Below are positions 1 to 8,097 of a DNA stretch of 64,000 bases, piece by piece. Made by a program: the position numbers and the translations under genes. This DNA is from Hymenobacter sp. 5317J-9 (lineage in GTDB: Bacteria; Bacteroidota; Bacteroidia; Cytophagales; Hymenobacteraceae): NCBI RefSeq assembly GCF_022921075.1, contig NZ_CP095050.1, positions 1,426,001-1,490,000 of the forward strand. Direction: 5' to 3'. The first letter of the stretch is position 1, and the number at the start of each line of letters is the position of its first letter. A model generated the notes under the pieces. The model searched no databases. It saw nothing but the letters and a program-made list of their open reading frames with translations, and was not told the DNA's origin.

Positions 1-501
1 TTCCACCTGCGTCACGGCCTGGAAAGGCATCAGGTGCAGGGGGCGGCGCAGCGAGTCGGGCAAGTGCCCGGCCAGCAGCGCGGCCGGGCCAGACTGGTTG
101 AAGTCGAGGTAGGCCAGCGCCAGGCCGTAGCGGGCGGCGGTGTCGAGCGGGTTTTCGCGCAAGGCGCGGCCGTAGTGGCGAAGGGCCTGCGCCGGCTGCT
201 CGCGGGCCAGCGCGGCCTGGCCCAGGTGTCGGCGCAGGGTGGGGTAGTCGGTGCCGGCCCGTAGCGCGGCGCGGCCCACCGAGTCGAGCTCGGCCCAGCG
301 GTACTGCGTGGCCAGGGTTTGGGTGAGGCTGTCGGTGGGTTGAAAGTCGAGCGGCTGGGCCAGCTGTTGGGCCGGCAGCAGCCGGGGCAGCACCAGCAGC
401 AGCCACGCGAGCAGCACGCCGCGCCACCAGCCCGCTCGCTGCCCGGCAATGCCTGCGGGCCTCGCGCAGCCGAAATCCACAAAATAGAAAGGCTGTCTCA
501 T
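1..501 (-). CDS. TPR-repeat protein, C-terminus beyond window
   Basis: The reading frame starts at an ATG at 501 and runs open off the left edge, giving 167 residues. After a short N-terminal arm there is a hydrophobic segment (about residues 26-44) ending in AQQ, probably a signal or membrane anchor. The visible rest is Ala/Leu-rich helical sequence with TPR-like periodicity (for example ALRHYGRALRENPLDTAARY), so a protein-protein interaction scaffold is likely. Its ATG overlaps the stop of the upstream urea-transporter/M23 gene in an ATGA, which suggests translational coupling and a shared role in that operon. The partner and exact function are not visible. A longer ORF in another frame over the same bases is a shadow. 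Confidence 0.7.
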   Translation of the reverse strand, partial: MRQPFYFVDFGCARPAGIAGQRAGWWRGVLLAWLLLVLPRLLPAQQLAQPLDFQPTDSLTQTLATQYRWAELDSVGRAALRAGTDYPTLRRHLGQAALAREQPAQALRHYGRALRENPLDTAARYGLALAYLDFNQSGPAALLAGHLPDSLRRPLHLMPFQAVTQVE

Positions 502-2840
502 GTGCCGGCTACTGAACAGGTGAGGAACAGTTCCAACACGTTTCGCTTTATGCGGATGCTGGCCAGGGCGCCTTCCCGGAAGACCAACTCGGCCGTTTGC
601 TCCGTGCGTTCGCGGCCAAAATAGCTCACTGTGACGCGGCTGCGCAGCAACACTCGCCGGCCAGTCGTTTCGCCCACCCACTCCACTCCAAAGCGCGGCC
701 GCAAAAACCGGTAGAAAGGCGCCAGCAGGTCCTGCGCCCAGGTCAGCGCCGCGTGGCGCACCACCGTAAGCGGGAAGGTGTCGTGCACGATTTTGTCGTG
801 CACGATGGCCAGCGGCACGCGGTAGGCGGCCTGGTAAAACAGGTACAGCCACGAGGCCTCCGACCCGTAGAAAGCGGTGAAATAAAACACCGATTCATCG
901 CCCGCAAAGTAGGCCACCGCCCCCGTGGTCTGGCAGCGCAGGTAGGGCAGGTTGTAGGCATCGGTAAACACCTCCCAGCGCTGGGGTGGCAGCTCGGGCG
1001 CATCGGCGTTGCGCACGTCGAGGGCGTAGCCGGGCGGGAAGCGCAGGGCCTGGCTGAGCAGCTTGTTGAACGCGGGCGGGCGCACGGTTTCGCCCGCCAC
1101 CGGCACCGCAAAGTGGTGCAGTTGCGGCTGCATCCGCGGCGCAAAAGATGCCCTTGGCGCCGCGGTGGCCGGGGCCAGTAAGGACGGCAAACTTTCCTCT
1201 CTTTCTTTCCGGGTACCAACAGCTTCCCGCCGCATTTCTGCCAGCCGTGGCGCCGTGGCAGCTGCTGGCGCCAGGCTTTCGCCCGCCGGCTCGGCCACGT
1301 AGTACGCCAGCGGATAGGCCAGCGTGCGCGAGCCCACGTACGGCGTGGCCTGCACCTGGAAGTGCAGGTGCGGCTCGGGCGAGCGGCCCGAGTTGCCGCA
1401 GGTGCCAATGATGTCGCCGCGGCGCACGTGGTCGCCCACTTTCACGGGCACGGAGTGGGCGCGCAGGTGCGAAAGCTGGGTGTAGAGGCCCGGCGCGTGA
1501 CGCAGCACCACGGTGTTGCCCCAGTTCTGGGCCGTGTTCACTTCGCCAATAGCGTTGTCTTCGATGTGCTGCACGACTTCCTCCACCACGCCGTCGGCCG
1601 GGGCCAGTACGGGCTTGTTGTAGGCGTAGAAATCGGACAGCGAGAGGCCGGCGCCGTGGTAGGAGCGGCCGTCGGCGTCAAAAATGGCAAAATCCAGCGC
1701 AGCGCCCCAGTCGCCGAGGTGGGTGGGGCCACCGCTGGCATAGCCCTGCGTGCAGCGCCACGCACCCAGAAAGGGCAAGGTGAGCGCCACCGCGCCCTGA
1801 TGGGCCAGGCGCACGCGGTCGGTGGCGAAGGCGTAGAGGTTGCGCTCGGGTGAGTAGCGCTGCACGGGTGTGAGCACCAGCCCCGCGCCGGGCCGCTCGC
1901 GCAGCAGCAGCACGTACAAAAACAGCAGCGCCGTGGCGCAGTAGGGCAGCGAGAGCGTGGGCAACCCCAGCTTGTCGAGCAGGGCCGTGAGGCCGGCCAG
2001 CAGCACCACCGTTACGGGCACGCTGCCCAAGGCCCAGCCGTAGCTCGCCGCCGAAGGGATGACAAACACGCTGCCCACCGCAATGGCCGCCACCATGTAG
2101 TTGGCGCCCAGGTTATACTCATTGAGCCCGCCCGCCGCCGGGCCCACCAGCTGGCCCAGCCCAACCGCCACCAAAAACGCCAGCCCCGACAGCGAAAACG
2201 CAATGCGCGAGTGCCACAGCAGCCCGCCCGCCACCAGCAGCCCGGCCAGAGCACTGTCCTGAAACAGCACCGCGCCCAGCGCCCGCAGGTAAGTAGCCAG
2301 CAACGGCGGCCAGGGCCAGTCGGCCACCCACTGGGCCAGGCCCACCAGGCGCGGCCCGCCCACCGCGTACACGTCGTTGAGCCAGTACACGCTGCCCTCG
2401 GCGGGCGCCAAGTGCAGTAGGGGGCTGCTGCCCGGCATCAGCAGCCACACCGTGAGCAGAAAAGGCAGCGACAGGAACGGCAGCCCGCGCCCGCCCAGCC
2501 AGCCGCCCAGGGCCACGCTCAGCAGCAGGGCCAGGGCGGCGCCCACCACCACCAGCCCCGCCAGCGCCCAGCCCGGCTGGTAAAAGGAAGCCAGCGCCAG
2601 CCCGGTCAGCAGGGAGTTGAAGCTGTAGGCGCCCACATCGGTCCATTCTCGATTGAAGCCGCCCAGTCGGGCCCCGGCCACCGCCAGCGCCGCGCCCGCC
2701 AGCCCCGCCACGCCCGCCGCCGGGTGGCTGAACGTGACCAGCAGCAGCACCGCCGCAAACCCACGGTGCTGCGAGAAAAACAGCATGGAGTAGCTGTGCA
2801 GCACGGCGCGAAGGAAGGAGATAGTGGCAATCGTTGTCAT
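498..2840 (-). CDS. Urea transporter fused to M23 peptidase domain
   Basis: This 780-residue protein has two parts. Residues about 15-315 are a multi-helix membrane domain with both urea-transporter (UT family, PF03253) signatures, seen as GAYSFNSLLTGLAL near 70 and the repeated LP-x-LSLP motifs near 120 and 293. Residues about 370-500 resemble a LytM/M23 zinc peptidase: H374 and D383 for metal, LSH at 456-458, and HLH at 491-493. The last 230 residues form a separate soluble region of unknown role. It probably sits in the inner membrane with the peptidase domain in the periplasm; whether it moves urea is inferred only from the family. It overlaps both neighbours by ATGA junctions, so it belongs to the decarboxylase operon. 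Confidence 0.85.
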   Translation of the reverse strand: MTTIATISFLRAVLHSYSMLFFSQHRGFAAVLLLVTFSHPAAGVAGLAGAALAVAGARLGGFNREWTDVGAYSFNSLLTGLALASFYQPGWALAGLVVVGAALALLLSVALGGWLGGRGLPFLSLPFLLTVWLLMPGSSPLLHLAPAEGSVYWLNDVYAVGGPRLVGLAQWVADWPWPPLLATYLRALGAVLFQDSALAGLLVAGGLLWHSRIAFSLSGLAFLVAVGLGQLVGPAAGGLNEYNLGANYMVAAIAVGSVFVIPSAASYGWALGSVPVTVVLLAGLTALLDKLGLPTLSLPYCATALLFLYVLLLRERPGAGLVLTPVQRYSPERNLYAFATDRVRLAHQGAVALTLPFLGAWRCTQGYASGGPTHLGDWGAALDFAIFDADGRSYHGAGLSLSDFYAYNKPVLAPADGVVEEVVQHIEDNAIGEVNTAQNWGNTVVLRHAPGLYTQLSHLRAHSVPVKVGDHVRRGDIIGTCGNSGRSPEPHLHFQVQATPYVGSRTLAYPLAYYVAEPAGESLAPAAATAPRLAEMRREAVGTRKEREESLPSLLAPATAAPRASFAPRMQPQLHHFAVPVAGETVRPPAFNKLLSQALRFPPGYALDVRNADAPELPPQRWEVFTDAYNLPYLRCQTTGAVAYFAGDESVFYFTAFYGSEASWLYLFYQAAYRVPLAIVHDKIVHDTFPLTVVRHAALTWAQDLLAPFYRFLRPRFGVEWVGETTGRRVLLRSRVTVSYFGRERTEQTAELVFREGALASIRIKRNVLELFLTCSVAGT

Positions 2841-4179
2841 TGCAAATGCGGCGGCACCAGCTCCAATTGCTGCAGATATTCCAGTGTCTCGGCCGCCCGA
2901 ATGAGGTGCGCCTGGCCCCCCTGGTCAATCAGCACCACGTTGGGGCGCAGGTTGATAAACTGCTGCCACTGGCTCATGTTGTAGGCGCCCACTTTGTGCA
3001 CCAGCACGTGATGGCCGGGCGCGAGCAGGGGCAGGGGAATGCTTTCGCGCAGCATGTCGATGTTCATGCACAGCGGGCCGTAGAGCACGGTGGGCTCGGT
3101 GACGGTGGAGAATTCGCGGGTGGGGCTGATGTGGTGGTCGTACCAGAAAGACGTGAAAAGCAGGTTCACGCCAAAGTCGAGGATGGTGGCGCGGCGGCCG
3201 TCGGCCAGGCGCTTATTCGCCAGCACCGTACCGATGAGCGAGCCCGCGTCGTCGACCAGCGCGCGGCCGGCTTCCAGCACCAGCATCGGCAATGCGCCGG
3301 ACTTGAAGCCCGCGCTGAGCAGTGCCCCGGTAATGGCTTCGGCATATTCGTCCAGGCTCGGCACGGTGTCGGAGGCGGGCAGGTAGGCCCCTTTTAAGGT
3401 ATTGGTGGAAGGGAATCCTCCCCCAAATCGAGATACTGAATGGTCGTGTTCAATTCCCGCTCGCAGCGCAGGGCCAGCGCCGCCAGCTTGGTAGCCGCCA
3501 CGCCGTAGGGTGCCGTCTGCAGAATGTAGGTGCCGATGTGGCAATGCAGCCCCACCAGCGCCAGCCGCCCCGAGGCCACAATGCGCGTGAGCGCCTGCCA
3601 GGCCTCCCCGTTTTCCAGGTTGAAGCCGAACCGGTCCCACTGCGGCACAATGCCCGTGTCGAGGTTCACGCGCAGGGCAACGCGGGGGCGCTGGGCCCGG
3701 CCAGCGGCCACGTCCAGCAGCAGGTGCAGTTCGTCGGCGTGGTCGAGGTGAACGACGGCATCGACCTCGCAGGCGCGCTCCAGGTCAGCGCGCCGCTTGC
3801 CGGGGCCGTTGAAGAGAATGTGCGCGCCGGGCACGCCGTTGAGCAGGGCTTTTTCCAGCTCCATGCCGCTCACCACCTCAGCCCAGGCGCCCTCTTGGTG
3901 AAAGGTGCGGCACACGGCATTGAGGTAGTTGGTTTTGTACGACCACGCCAGCTGCACCTGCGGGTAGCGCGTGCCAAAGGCCCGCATCGCCGCCTGGTAG
4001 CTGCGCCGCAGCTGCCGCTCGCTCAGCACAAACAGCGGCGAGCCGAACCGGGCCACCAACTCGGCCACGGCCACGCCGTCAATCGCCGTCACAGCGCGGG
4101 CACCGGTGCGCGGCCCGAACTTATTCAGGGCGCCGGCCGTGAGCTTGCGGAGGGTAGGACGTTCGTAGGGAAGTTTCAC
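2837..4179 (-). pseudogene. Fold-III PLP-dependent decarboxylase, frameshifted as sequenced
   Basis: The gene belongs to the alanine-racemase-fold decarboxylases (diaminopimelate/ornithine/carboxynorspermidine type). The first part shows the PLP lysine in WSYKTN and the ring-stacking HIGTY; the second part shows GGGFP (phosphate site), EAGRALV and the GPLCMNID segment that supplies Cys and Asp across the dimer. The two parts are in different frames. Adding one G to the five-base G run (C5 at 3420-3424 on the plus strand) restores DLGGGFPSTNT exactly, so either the gene is broken or one base is missing from the sequence. I chose the GTG at 4179, because the ATG at 4227 lies inside a hairpin repeat. 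The stop overlaps the next ATG (ATGA). The substrate amino acid cannot be told from sequence. Confidence 0.85.
3420..3424. other. One-base loss in C5 run causing frameshift
   Basis: The codons before the run read YLDLG and those after it, in the next frame, read GGFPSTN. A sixth base in the run gives the uninterrupted family motif DLGGGFP. A homopolymer is a typical place for a base-calling error, but a real mutation is equally compatible with the bases shown. Confidence 0.8.
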
Positions 4180-4201
4180 TTCTTTTGGTAGGATTTTTAG
4201 A

Positions 4202-4289
4202 ACGTCATGTAGCGCGCAGCGAAGCATCTTGCCTAGAATAACTAATTATTGGTTGCACGCGAGATGCTCCGCTGCGCTCTGCATGACGT
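4202..4289. repeat. Long hairpin repeat, GTCATG family copy 1
   Basis: The left arm starts ACGTCATGTAGCGCGCAGCG and the right arm ends CGCTGCGCTCTGCATGACGT, imperfectly complementary over about 30 bases, with an AT-rich centre. The same element occurs at 22266-22361 and, as a variant, at 49021-49119. It lies between the ATP-grasp and decarboxylase genes inside an operon, and it supplies a false upstream start codon to the decarboxylase. Confidence 0.85.
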
Positions 4290-4312
4290 CCTTTTGCCGC
4301 TTTTTAATGGCG

Positions 4313-5371
4313 TCAAAGTTCGCCCAGCGCTGCTACTTGCTGGAACTCGGTGTGGTCGGTAATCAGGTCCCAGGCGTAGCGCACGAACATCTTGCCCACG
4401 GCGTACTCCTCCATCATGGTCACGGGCAGGCCCAGGGCCAGGCGGAGCAGAGCGGCGGGCTGGTTCTGACCTGCGGCGGCCGTGAGGTAAATCCAGGCCG
4501 GAAAACGGGGGTTAATTTCCATGATGAACAGTTCGCCGCTGGCCGTGCGCATAATTTCCAACTCGAAGCCCCCGCGCCACTTCGTCACTTCGGCAAAGCG
4601 GCGGGCCAGGGCTATGAGGGCCTCGTCTTCGAGGGTGATGCCGGCCCAGGCCTTGCCCTTGTCGGTGATGGTGAGCTTGCGCATGGGCACCACGCTCAGG
4701 GCGCGGCCGTGGCCGTCGCCCAGCCCGGCGATGTTGATTTCCTGGCCCGCCACAAACTGCTGGGCGATAAGTGGCACGCCCCAAAGCCCGCTCAGCCGCA
4801 AGAACGCCTGCTCGGCCTGGGCCAGCGAGTGCACCACGGCGGCGTCGTAGTAGCGGCCTTTCAGCACCAGCGGCCAGCCCAGGGTTTCGGCGGCGGCGGC
4901 CAGCTCGGCGGCGTGGTGGAGCGGGCGGCTGGCCGGCACGTGCAGCCCGTGGGCCGCCCCAAAAGCCGGCAGGTTCAGCTTGTCGCGGGCTTCGAGCTGC
5001 GCCAGCGTGGGCAAAAAGGTCTGAATGCCCAGCGCCCGCAGCTGCGGCGCCAGCTTGATAAAGTTGTACAGCTCGGCGTCGAAATTTGGAATGAGTACCG
5101 CCACTTCTTCCTGTTGCCGAATGTAGCTCAGTCGCTCCAGCAGTGCCGTGGTGCCGGCCGAAGGGTAGGGCAGCTGGTAGGTGCGGTCCACCATTTCGCG
5201 CAGGTAGATGCCCGGCTCCAGCGCCTCGTAGCTCAGCCCGATGATGCGCAGGTCAAAGTCCAACGTTTCGCGCAGGGCGCGGATAACGGCCACGCCCGGG
5301 CCGGGGCTGTCGGTGGCGTTGAGGCCGGTCACGGCCACGGTGAGCCGGGGGCGGGCAGCGGAAAGAGGCAC
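4313..5371 (-). CDS. ATP-grasp domain ligase
   Basis: The 352-residue protein has an ATP-grasp fold like the carbamoyl-phosphate synthase large chain and D-Ala-D-Ala ligase groups. The N-terminal half is Rossmann-like (VAVTGLNATDSPGPGVAVIRAL). The ATP-binding part includes PLVLKGRYYDAAVV, and the Mg-binding segment reads FIMEINPRFPAW, with the expected Glu and Asn. Such enzymes join a carboxylate to an amine or thiol through an acyl phosphate. Start is GTG at 5371, 7 bases after the stop of the PqqD-like gene, so the two are surely co-transcribed. With a PLP decarboxylase downstream, it may build or modify an amino-acid-derived or peptide product; this is inference. No radical SAM partner lies nearby. 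Confidence 0.8.
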   Translation of the reverse strand: MPLSAARPRLTVAVTGLNATDSPGPGVAVIRALRETLDFDLRIIGLSYEALEPGIYLREMVDRTYQLPYPSAGTTALLERLSYIRQQEEVAVLIPNFDAELYNFIKLAPQLRALGIQTFLPTLAQLEARDKLNLPAFGAAHGLHVPASRPLHHAAELAAAAETLGWPLVLKGRYYDAAVVHSLAQAEQAFLRLSGLWGVPLIAQQFVAGQEINIAGLGDGHGRALSVVPMRKLTITDKGKAWAGITLEDEALIALARRFAEVTKWRGGFELEIMRTASGELFIMEINPRFPAWIYLTAAAGQNQPAALLRLALGLPVTMMEEYAVGKMFVRYAWDLITDHTEFQQVAALGEL

Positions 5372-5378
5372 AGTGAGA

Positions 5379-5618
5379 TTAGTCTAGCAGGTTGAATTCG
5401 CGCAGCTGGGCCAGCAGGTCGTCCCAGTCTTTTTCGAGCTGGCCGGGGGCCACGTCGTAGCGCTCCAAAATGGTGGCCTTGATGGCGGCGGGCGCCAGCC
5501 CTTCCTTGGCGCGGGCCAGAATATCGGCTGCCAGCGGGTTGGCCGCGAACGAGTCGCCGGTGGCGGGATTGAAAATGAAGCCGGATTCGCTGGTGGCAAT
5601 GTTCTTTTTAAGCTTCAT
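5379..5618 (-). CDS. PqqD-like (RiPP recognition element) protein
   Basis: The 79-residue protein has the layout of the PqqD/HPr-rel-A family (PF05402): a short beta part (GFIFNPATGDSFAANPLA) and a helical part containing a typical ILERYDV segment, ending in a helix before LREFNLLD. PqqD domains bind leader peptides of ribosomally made, modified peptides and hand them to enzymes. I chose ATG at 5618; an earlier in-frame start at 5657 would run into the repeat at 5643-5768 and has no homologous look. It is the first gene of the operon with the ATP-grasp ligase 7 bases downstream. No precursor peptide was found next to it, so its partner remains open. Confidence 0.78.
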   Translation of the reverse strand: MKLKKNIATSESGFIFNPATGDSFAANPLAADILARAKEGLAPAAIKATILERYDVAPGQLEKDWDDLLAQLREFNLLD

Positions 5619-5642
5619 GCGTAGGAGTGAGGAACAGCGAAC

Positions 5643-5768
5643 GAGGTAGAGACGCACTATTTTGCGTCTTGTCGTCGAACGGCCGGAGCCGTGCCATTTG
5701 CGGTTCGTGCTTGGTCGTTTAGGCGTTGTCGTTCAACGGCGAGACGCAAAATGTTGCGTCTCTACCTC
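5643..5768. repeat. Nested GAGACGC palindromic repeat, copy 1
   Basis: The outer ends are inverted (GAGGTAGAGACGCA against TGTTGCGTCTCTACCTC), and each end is itself a small palindrome (GAGACGCA/TGCGTCT). A further inner pair, GTCGTCGAACG and CGTTCAACGGC, faces inward. Two more copies occur at 23554-23648 and 59767-59874. It contains no gene and resembles a MITE or REP-type element. Confidence 0.85.
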
Positions 5769-5777
5769 AATTAGTAA

Positions 5778-7709
5778 TTACGGTATCACCTCCACCCAGC
5801 CCTTGTACTTCTGGCCGTCGGTGTACGTCACGAGGTAATAATACATGCCGCCCGCACCCGCGCCATTCCATTTGAAGCCGCGCTCCGCCGACGAAAATAC
5901 CGCCTGGCCCCAGCGCGAGAAGATTTTGATGCTGGCAAACTTACGGTCGCAGAAATCCACGGGCAGGCTGGGCATCATGAAAAAGTCGTTCTGGCCGTCG
6001 CCGTTCGGCGTGATGACGTTGGGCGGGCGGAAGGCGAGCGAATCGCCCTTCGGCGCCACCACGAAGCGGATGAGGCGCTCCTGCGGCAGCGGCTCGCAGG
6101 GGCCAGCTTCGGCCAGCCGGAAGCGCACCAGCAGGCTATTGTTCGTTTTGGCCTGGGCCACGGCGGCGCAGGTGGGCTCCCAGCTGAAGGTGGCGCTGGC
6201 CCGGCCCTGTCCGTTCTGGGCGATGAATTTCATGTCGGCATCGGCGAGGTCGAAACCTGAGCCGGTGGCGCTGAGCGTGAGAAAATTCTGGTCGGCGTCG
6301 GTGCCAGTGAGGGTGGCGGTGTAGCGCTCGCCCAGCGTGAGGCGCACCACGGCGGGCGCGTCGTCGGACACGGGCAATGGAGCAGGCGGAAACGTGGTGC
6401 TGAGCACCGGCGCGTGGTTGGGCAGCGAGGCCGCCGTGAAGGCAATGCGGATGGTGTCGTGTTTGGGCAGGCTGCAGCCGTTGTCGGCCACAATGACGTC
6501 CACCAAGTACACTTTGCCCTTGGTATCGATGCAATCCGGAAAGCAGAGCGTGGTGACCAGCGTATCGGGCTGGCCCGCTGCGTGTACCATGCCGGTGGTG
6601 GTGGTGCTGAAAATGGGCCCCGTGGTGGTGAAATTCACCGCCCGGCTGCTCATGCTCAGCACCGAGCTGGGGTCGGGGTCGGTGTAGCGAATGGTGAGGC
6701 AGCGGTTGCCGCCCGGCTGCAGGCGCAGGGTGTCGCGGCCGGGGCGGTAGGCGGTGGGGCTGCCCGGCGCCCGCACCTGCAGGGTCGGGGCCACGTTGGT
6801 GGGGCAGTTCAGCACATAAAGCTGGAAATCGCGCCGCGTCTCGCCAATTTTCACGCCGCGCCGGTACTCCGAGCAGCGCACCCCAAACACGTACAGGCCC
6901 AGGTCGCGGGGCCGCACCGTAAGGCGGCCCGTGCGCGCATCAATGCCCAGGGCGGGGCTGCCCGGAATCTGGTTGTTCACGTTCAGGCCCGCGTTCCAGG
7001 TGATGGGGGAGTAGGGTGCCGCGCCGGCCTGCGGCAGCAGCGGGTTGGCAAAGGTGGCGTGGCCGTTGAGGGGCGTCACCATGTCGTAGGCCAGCGAGTC
7101 GCCGTCGGGGTCCTGCCCGCCAAAGTCGTAGTAAAACAGTTCGTTGCGGCAGGCATAGTCGCCCAGCGGCGGAAAGATGCGGGGCGTGGAGTCAATAAAA
7201 GCCGCGCCGTTGCGCACCACGGCCGGAAATTCGAGGTAGAAGGTTTGGGCCGCGTTGCCAGGCGCCACAATGTTGGTGATGGTCACGTTGCGGCAGCAGC
7301 GCTCCACGGCCACGTAGTAGCCGCCAGGATTGTTGAAAACGCTTGCGCTCAGCGTAATGTCGGTGGTGTACACCAGTTTGCGGGTGCTTAGCGAGCCCAC
7401 GGTGCAGGCCGGGTTGGTGTAGTTCACAAACGTGTTGCTCACGCGGGGCAACACCACGTCGGCAAGGCGCTGGTTGGTGGTTTTATTAAAAATACTGGCC
7501 GTGAGATTGTCGTCCAACGCGCCCGCGCTGCCATTGATGGCGTCGAAATACAGATTGAGGGTGAGAGCATACGTGCTGCCGGACTTGTACTGCAAATCCA
7601 GCTCGCCGCCCACGATGTGCGTGGCCGAAGCCGCCAGCGGCGCCAGCAGAGCCAGCAAGGCCAGCCACCACCCCCGAAAGTTGCCCCAAGCCGTCCGTGT
7701 AGATTTCAT
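5778..7709 (-). CDS. Secreted surface protein, gliding-motility/T9SS C-terminal type
   Basis: This 643-residue protein starts with a signal peptide (GWWLALLALLAPLAASA) followed by THIVGGELDLQY. The middle has Cys-containing beta domains and cadherin-like DPDGDSLAYD and TDADQNFLTLSA segments. The last 85 residues (NVITPNGDGQNDFFMMPSL ... IFSRWGQAVF ... GWVEVIP) match the CHU_C gliding-motility-associated C-terminal domain (PF13585), a type B signal for the type IX secretion system. It is probably exported to the cell surface. The ATG at 7709 places the signal peptide correctly; an upstream ATG at 7766 would add an odd hydrophobic extension. The gene at 42033-43475 is a distant paralogue with the same opening (THVLGADLTYEY). 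Its ligand is unknown. Confidence 0.85.
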   Translation of the reverse strand: MKSTRTAWGNFRGWWLALLALLAPLAASATHIVGGELDLQYKSGSTYALTLNLYFDAINGSAGALDDNLTASIFNKTTNQRLADVVLPRVSNTFVNYTNPACTVGSLSTRKLVYTTDITLSASVFNNPGGYYVAVERCCRNVTITNIVAPGNAAQTFYLEFPAVVRNGAAFIDSTPRIFPPLGDYACRNELFYYDFGGQDPDGDSLAYDMVTPLNGHATFANPLLPQAGAAPYSPITWNAGLNVNNQIPGSPALGIDARTGRLTVRPRDLGLYVFGVRCSEYRRGVKIGETRRDFQLYVLNCPTNVAPTLQVRAPGSPTAYRPGRDTLRLQPGGNRCLTIRYTDPDPSSVLSMSSRAVNFTTTGPIFSTTTTGMVHAAGQPDTLVTTLCFPDCIDTKGKVYLVDVIVADNGCSLPKHDTIRIAFTAASLPNHAPVLSTTFPPAPLPVSDDAPAVVRLTLGERYTATLTGTDADQNFLTLSATGSGFDLADADMKFIAQNGQGRASATFSWEPTCAAVAQAKTNNSLLVRFRLAEAGPCEPLPQERLIRFVVAPKGDSLAFRPPNVITPNGDGQNDFFMMPSLPVDFCDRKFASIKIFSRWGQAVFSSAERGFKWNGAGAGGMYYYLVTYTDGQKYKGWVEVIP

Positions 7710-7823
7710 AACCAATAAGATAGCGAAAAAGAATAATAGCAGCTCCGTCAGGGCCTGGCCGTGCATTAAAGAGCTCAGCCAGGCCCAATCGAAGCCCGGA
7801 CCCGCGGCCCGGCAACCAGCAAG

Positions 7824-7994
7824 TTAGTTGGCGCCGCCGGTCTTGGTGGAGTCGGCCGTGGTGGTCGTGCTCGGCTTCTTGCAGTCTTTGCCGCCGGCCG
7901 GGCGCACGCATTCTTTCTCGCAGCCTGAGAAGCTGCTCATGGAGCACAGCAGCGCGGCAGCGCTGAGCAAGCGAAGGGTGGTGGATAAACGCAT
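7824..7994 (-). CDS. Small Cys-rich lipoprotein, unknown function
   Basis: The 56-residue frame opens MRLSTTLRLLSAAALLCSMS and has a lipobox-like FSGC at residues 22-25. The mature part is hydrophilic with further cysteines (CEKECVRP, KDCKK) and a Thr/Ser tail ending TKTGGAN. It is probably an outer-membrane or periplasmic lipoprotein. It lies between the cytochrome c peroxidase gene (stop at 8098) and the T9SS protein (start at 7709), all on the minus strand, so it may share their transcript. I recognise no family. The GC-rich codon use and clear signal peptide are the reasons for calling it real despite its size. Confidence 0.6.
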   Translation of the reverse strand: MRLSTTLRLLSAAALLCSMSSFSGCEKECVRPAGGKDCKKPSTTTTADSTKTGGAN

Positions 7995-8097
7995 AAGGGT
8001 GAAAAATGAAAAAGGGTGAAAAATTGAAAATGTTGAAAAGAAGGGTGTAAGGGTAATGGAATAGGCAAGCGGAAATAATGATGACGAAGGGGTTGGT

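Noticed and set aside
30..482. 150-codon minus-strand frame at the left edge
   Set aside because: It reads Cys/Pro/Arg-rich sequence; the TPR protein in another frame has a proper start at 501, an ATGA junction and a signal-like segment.
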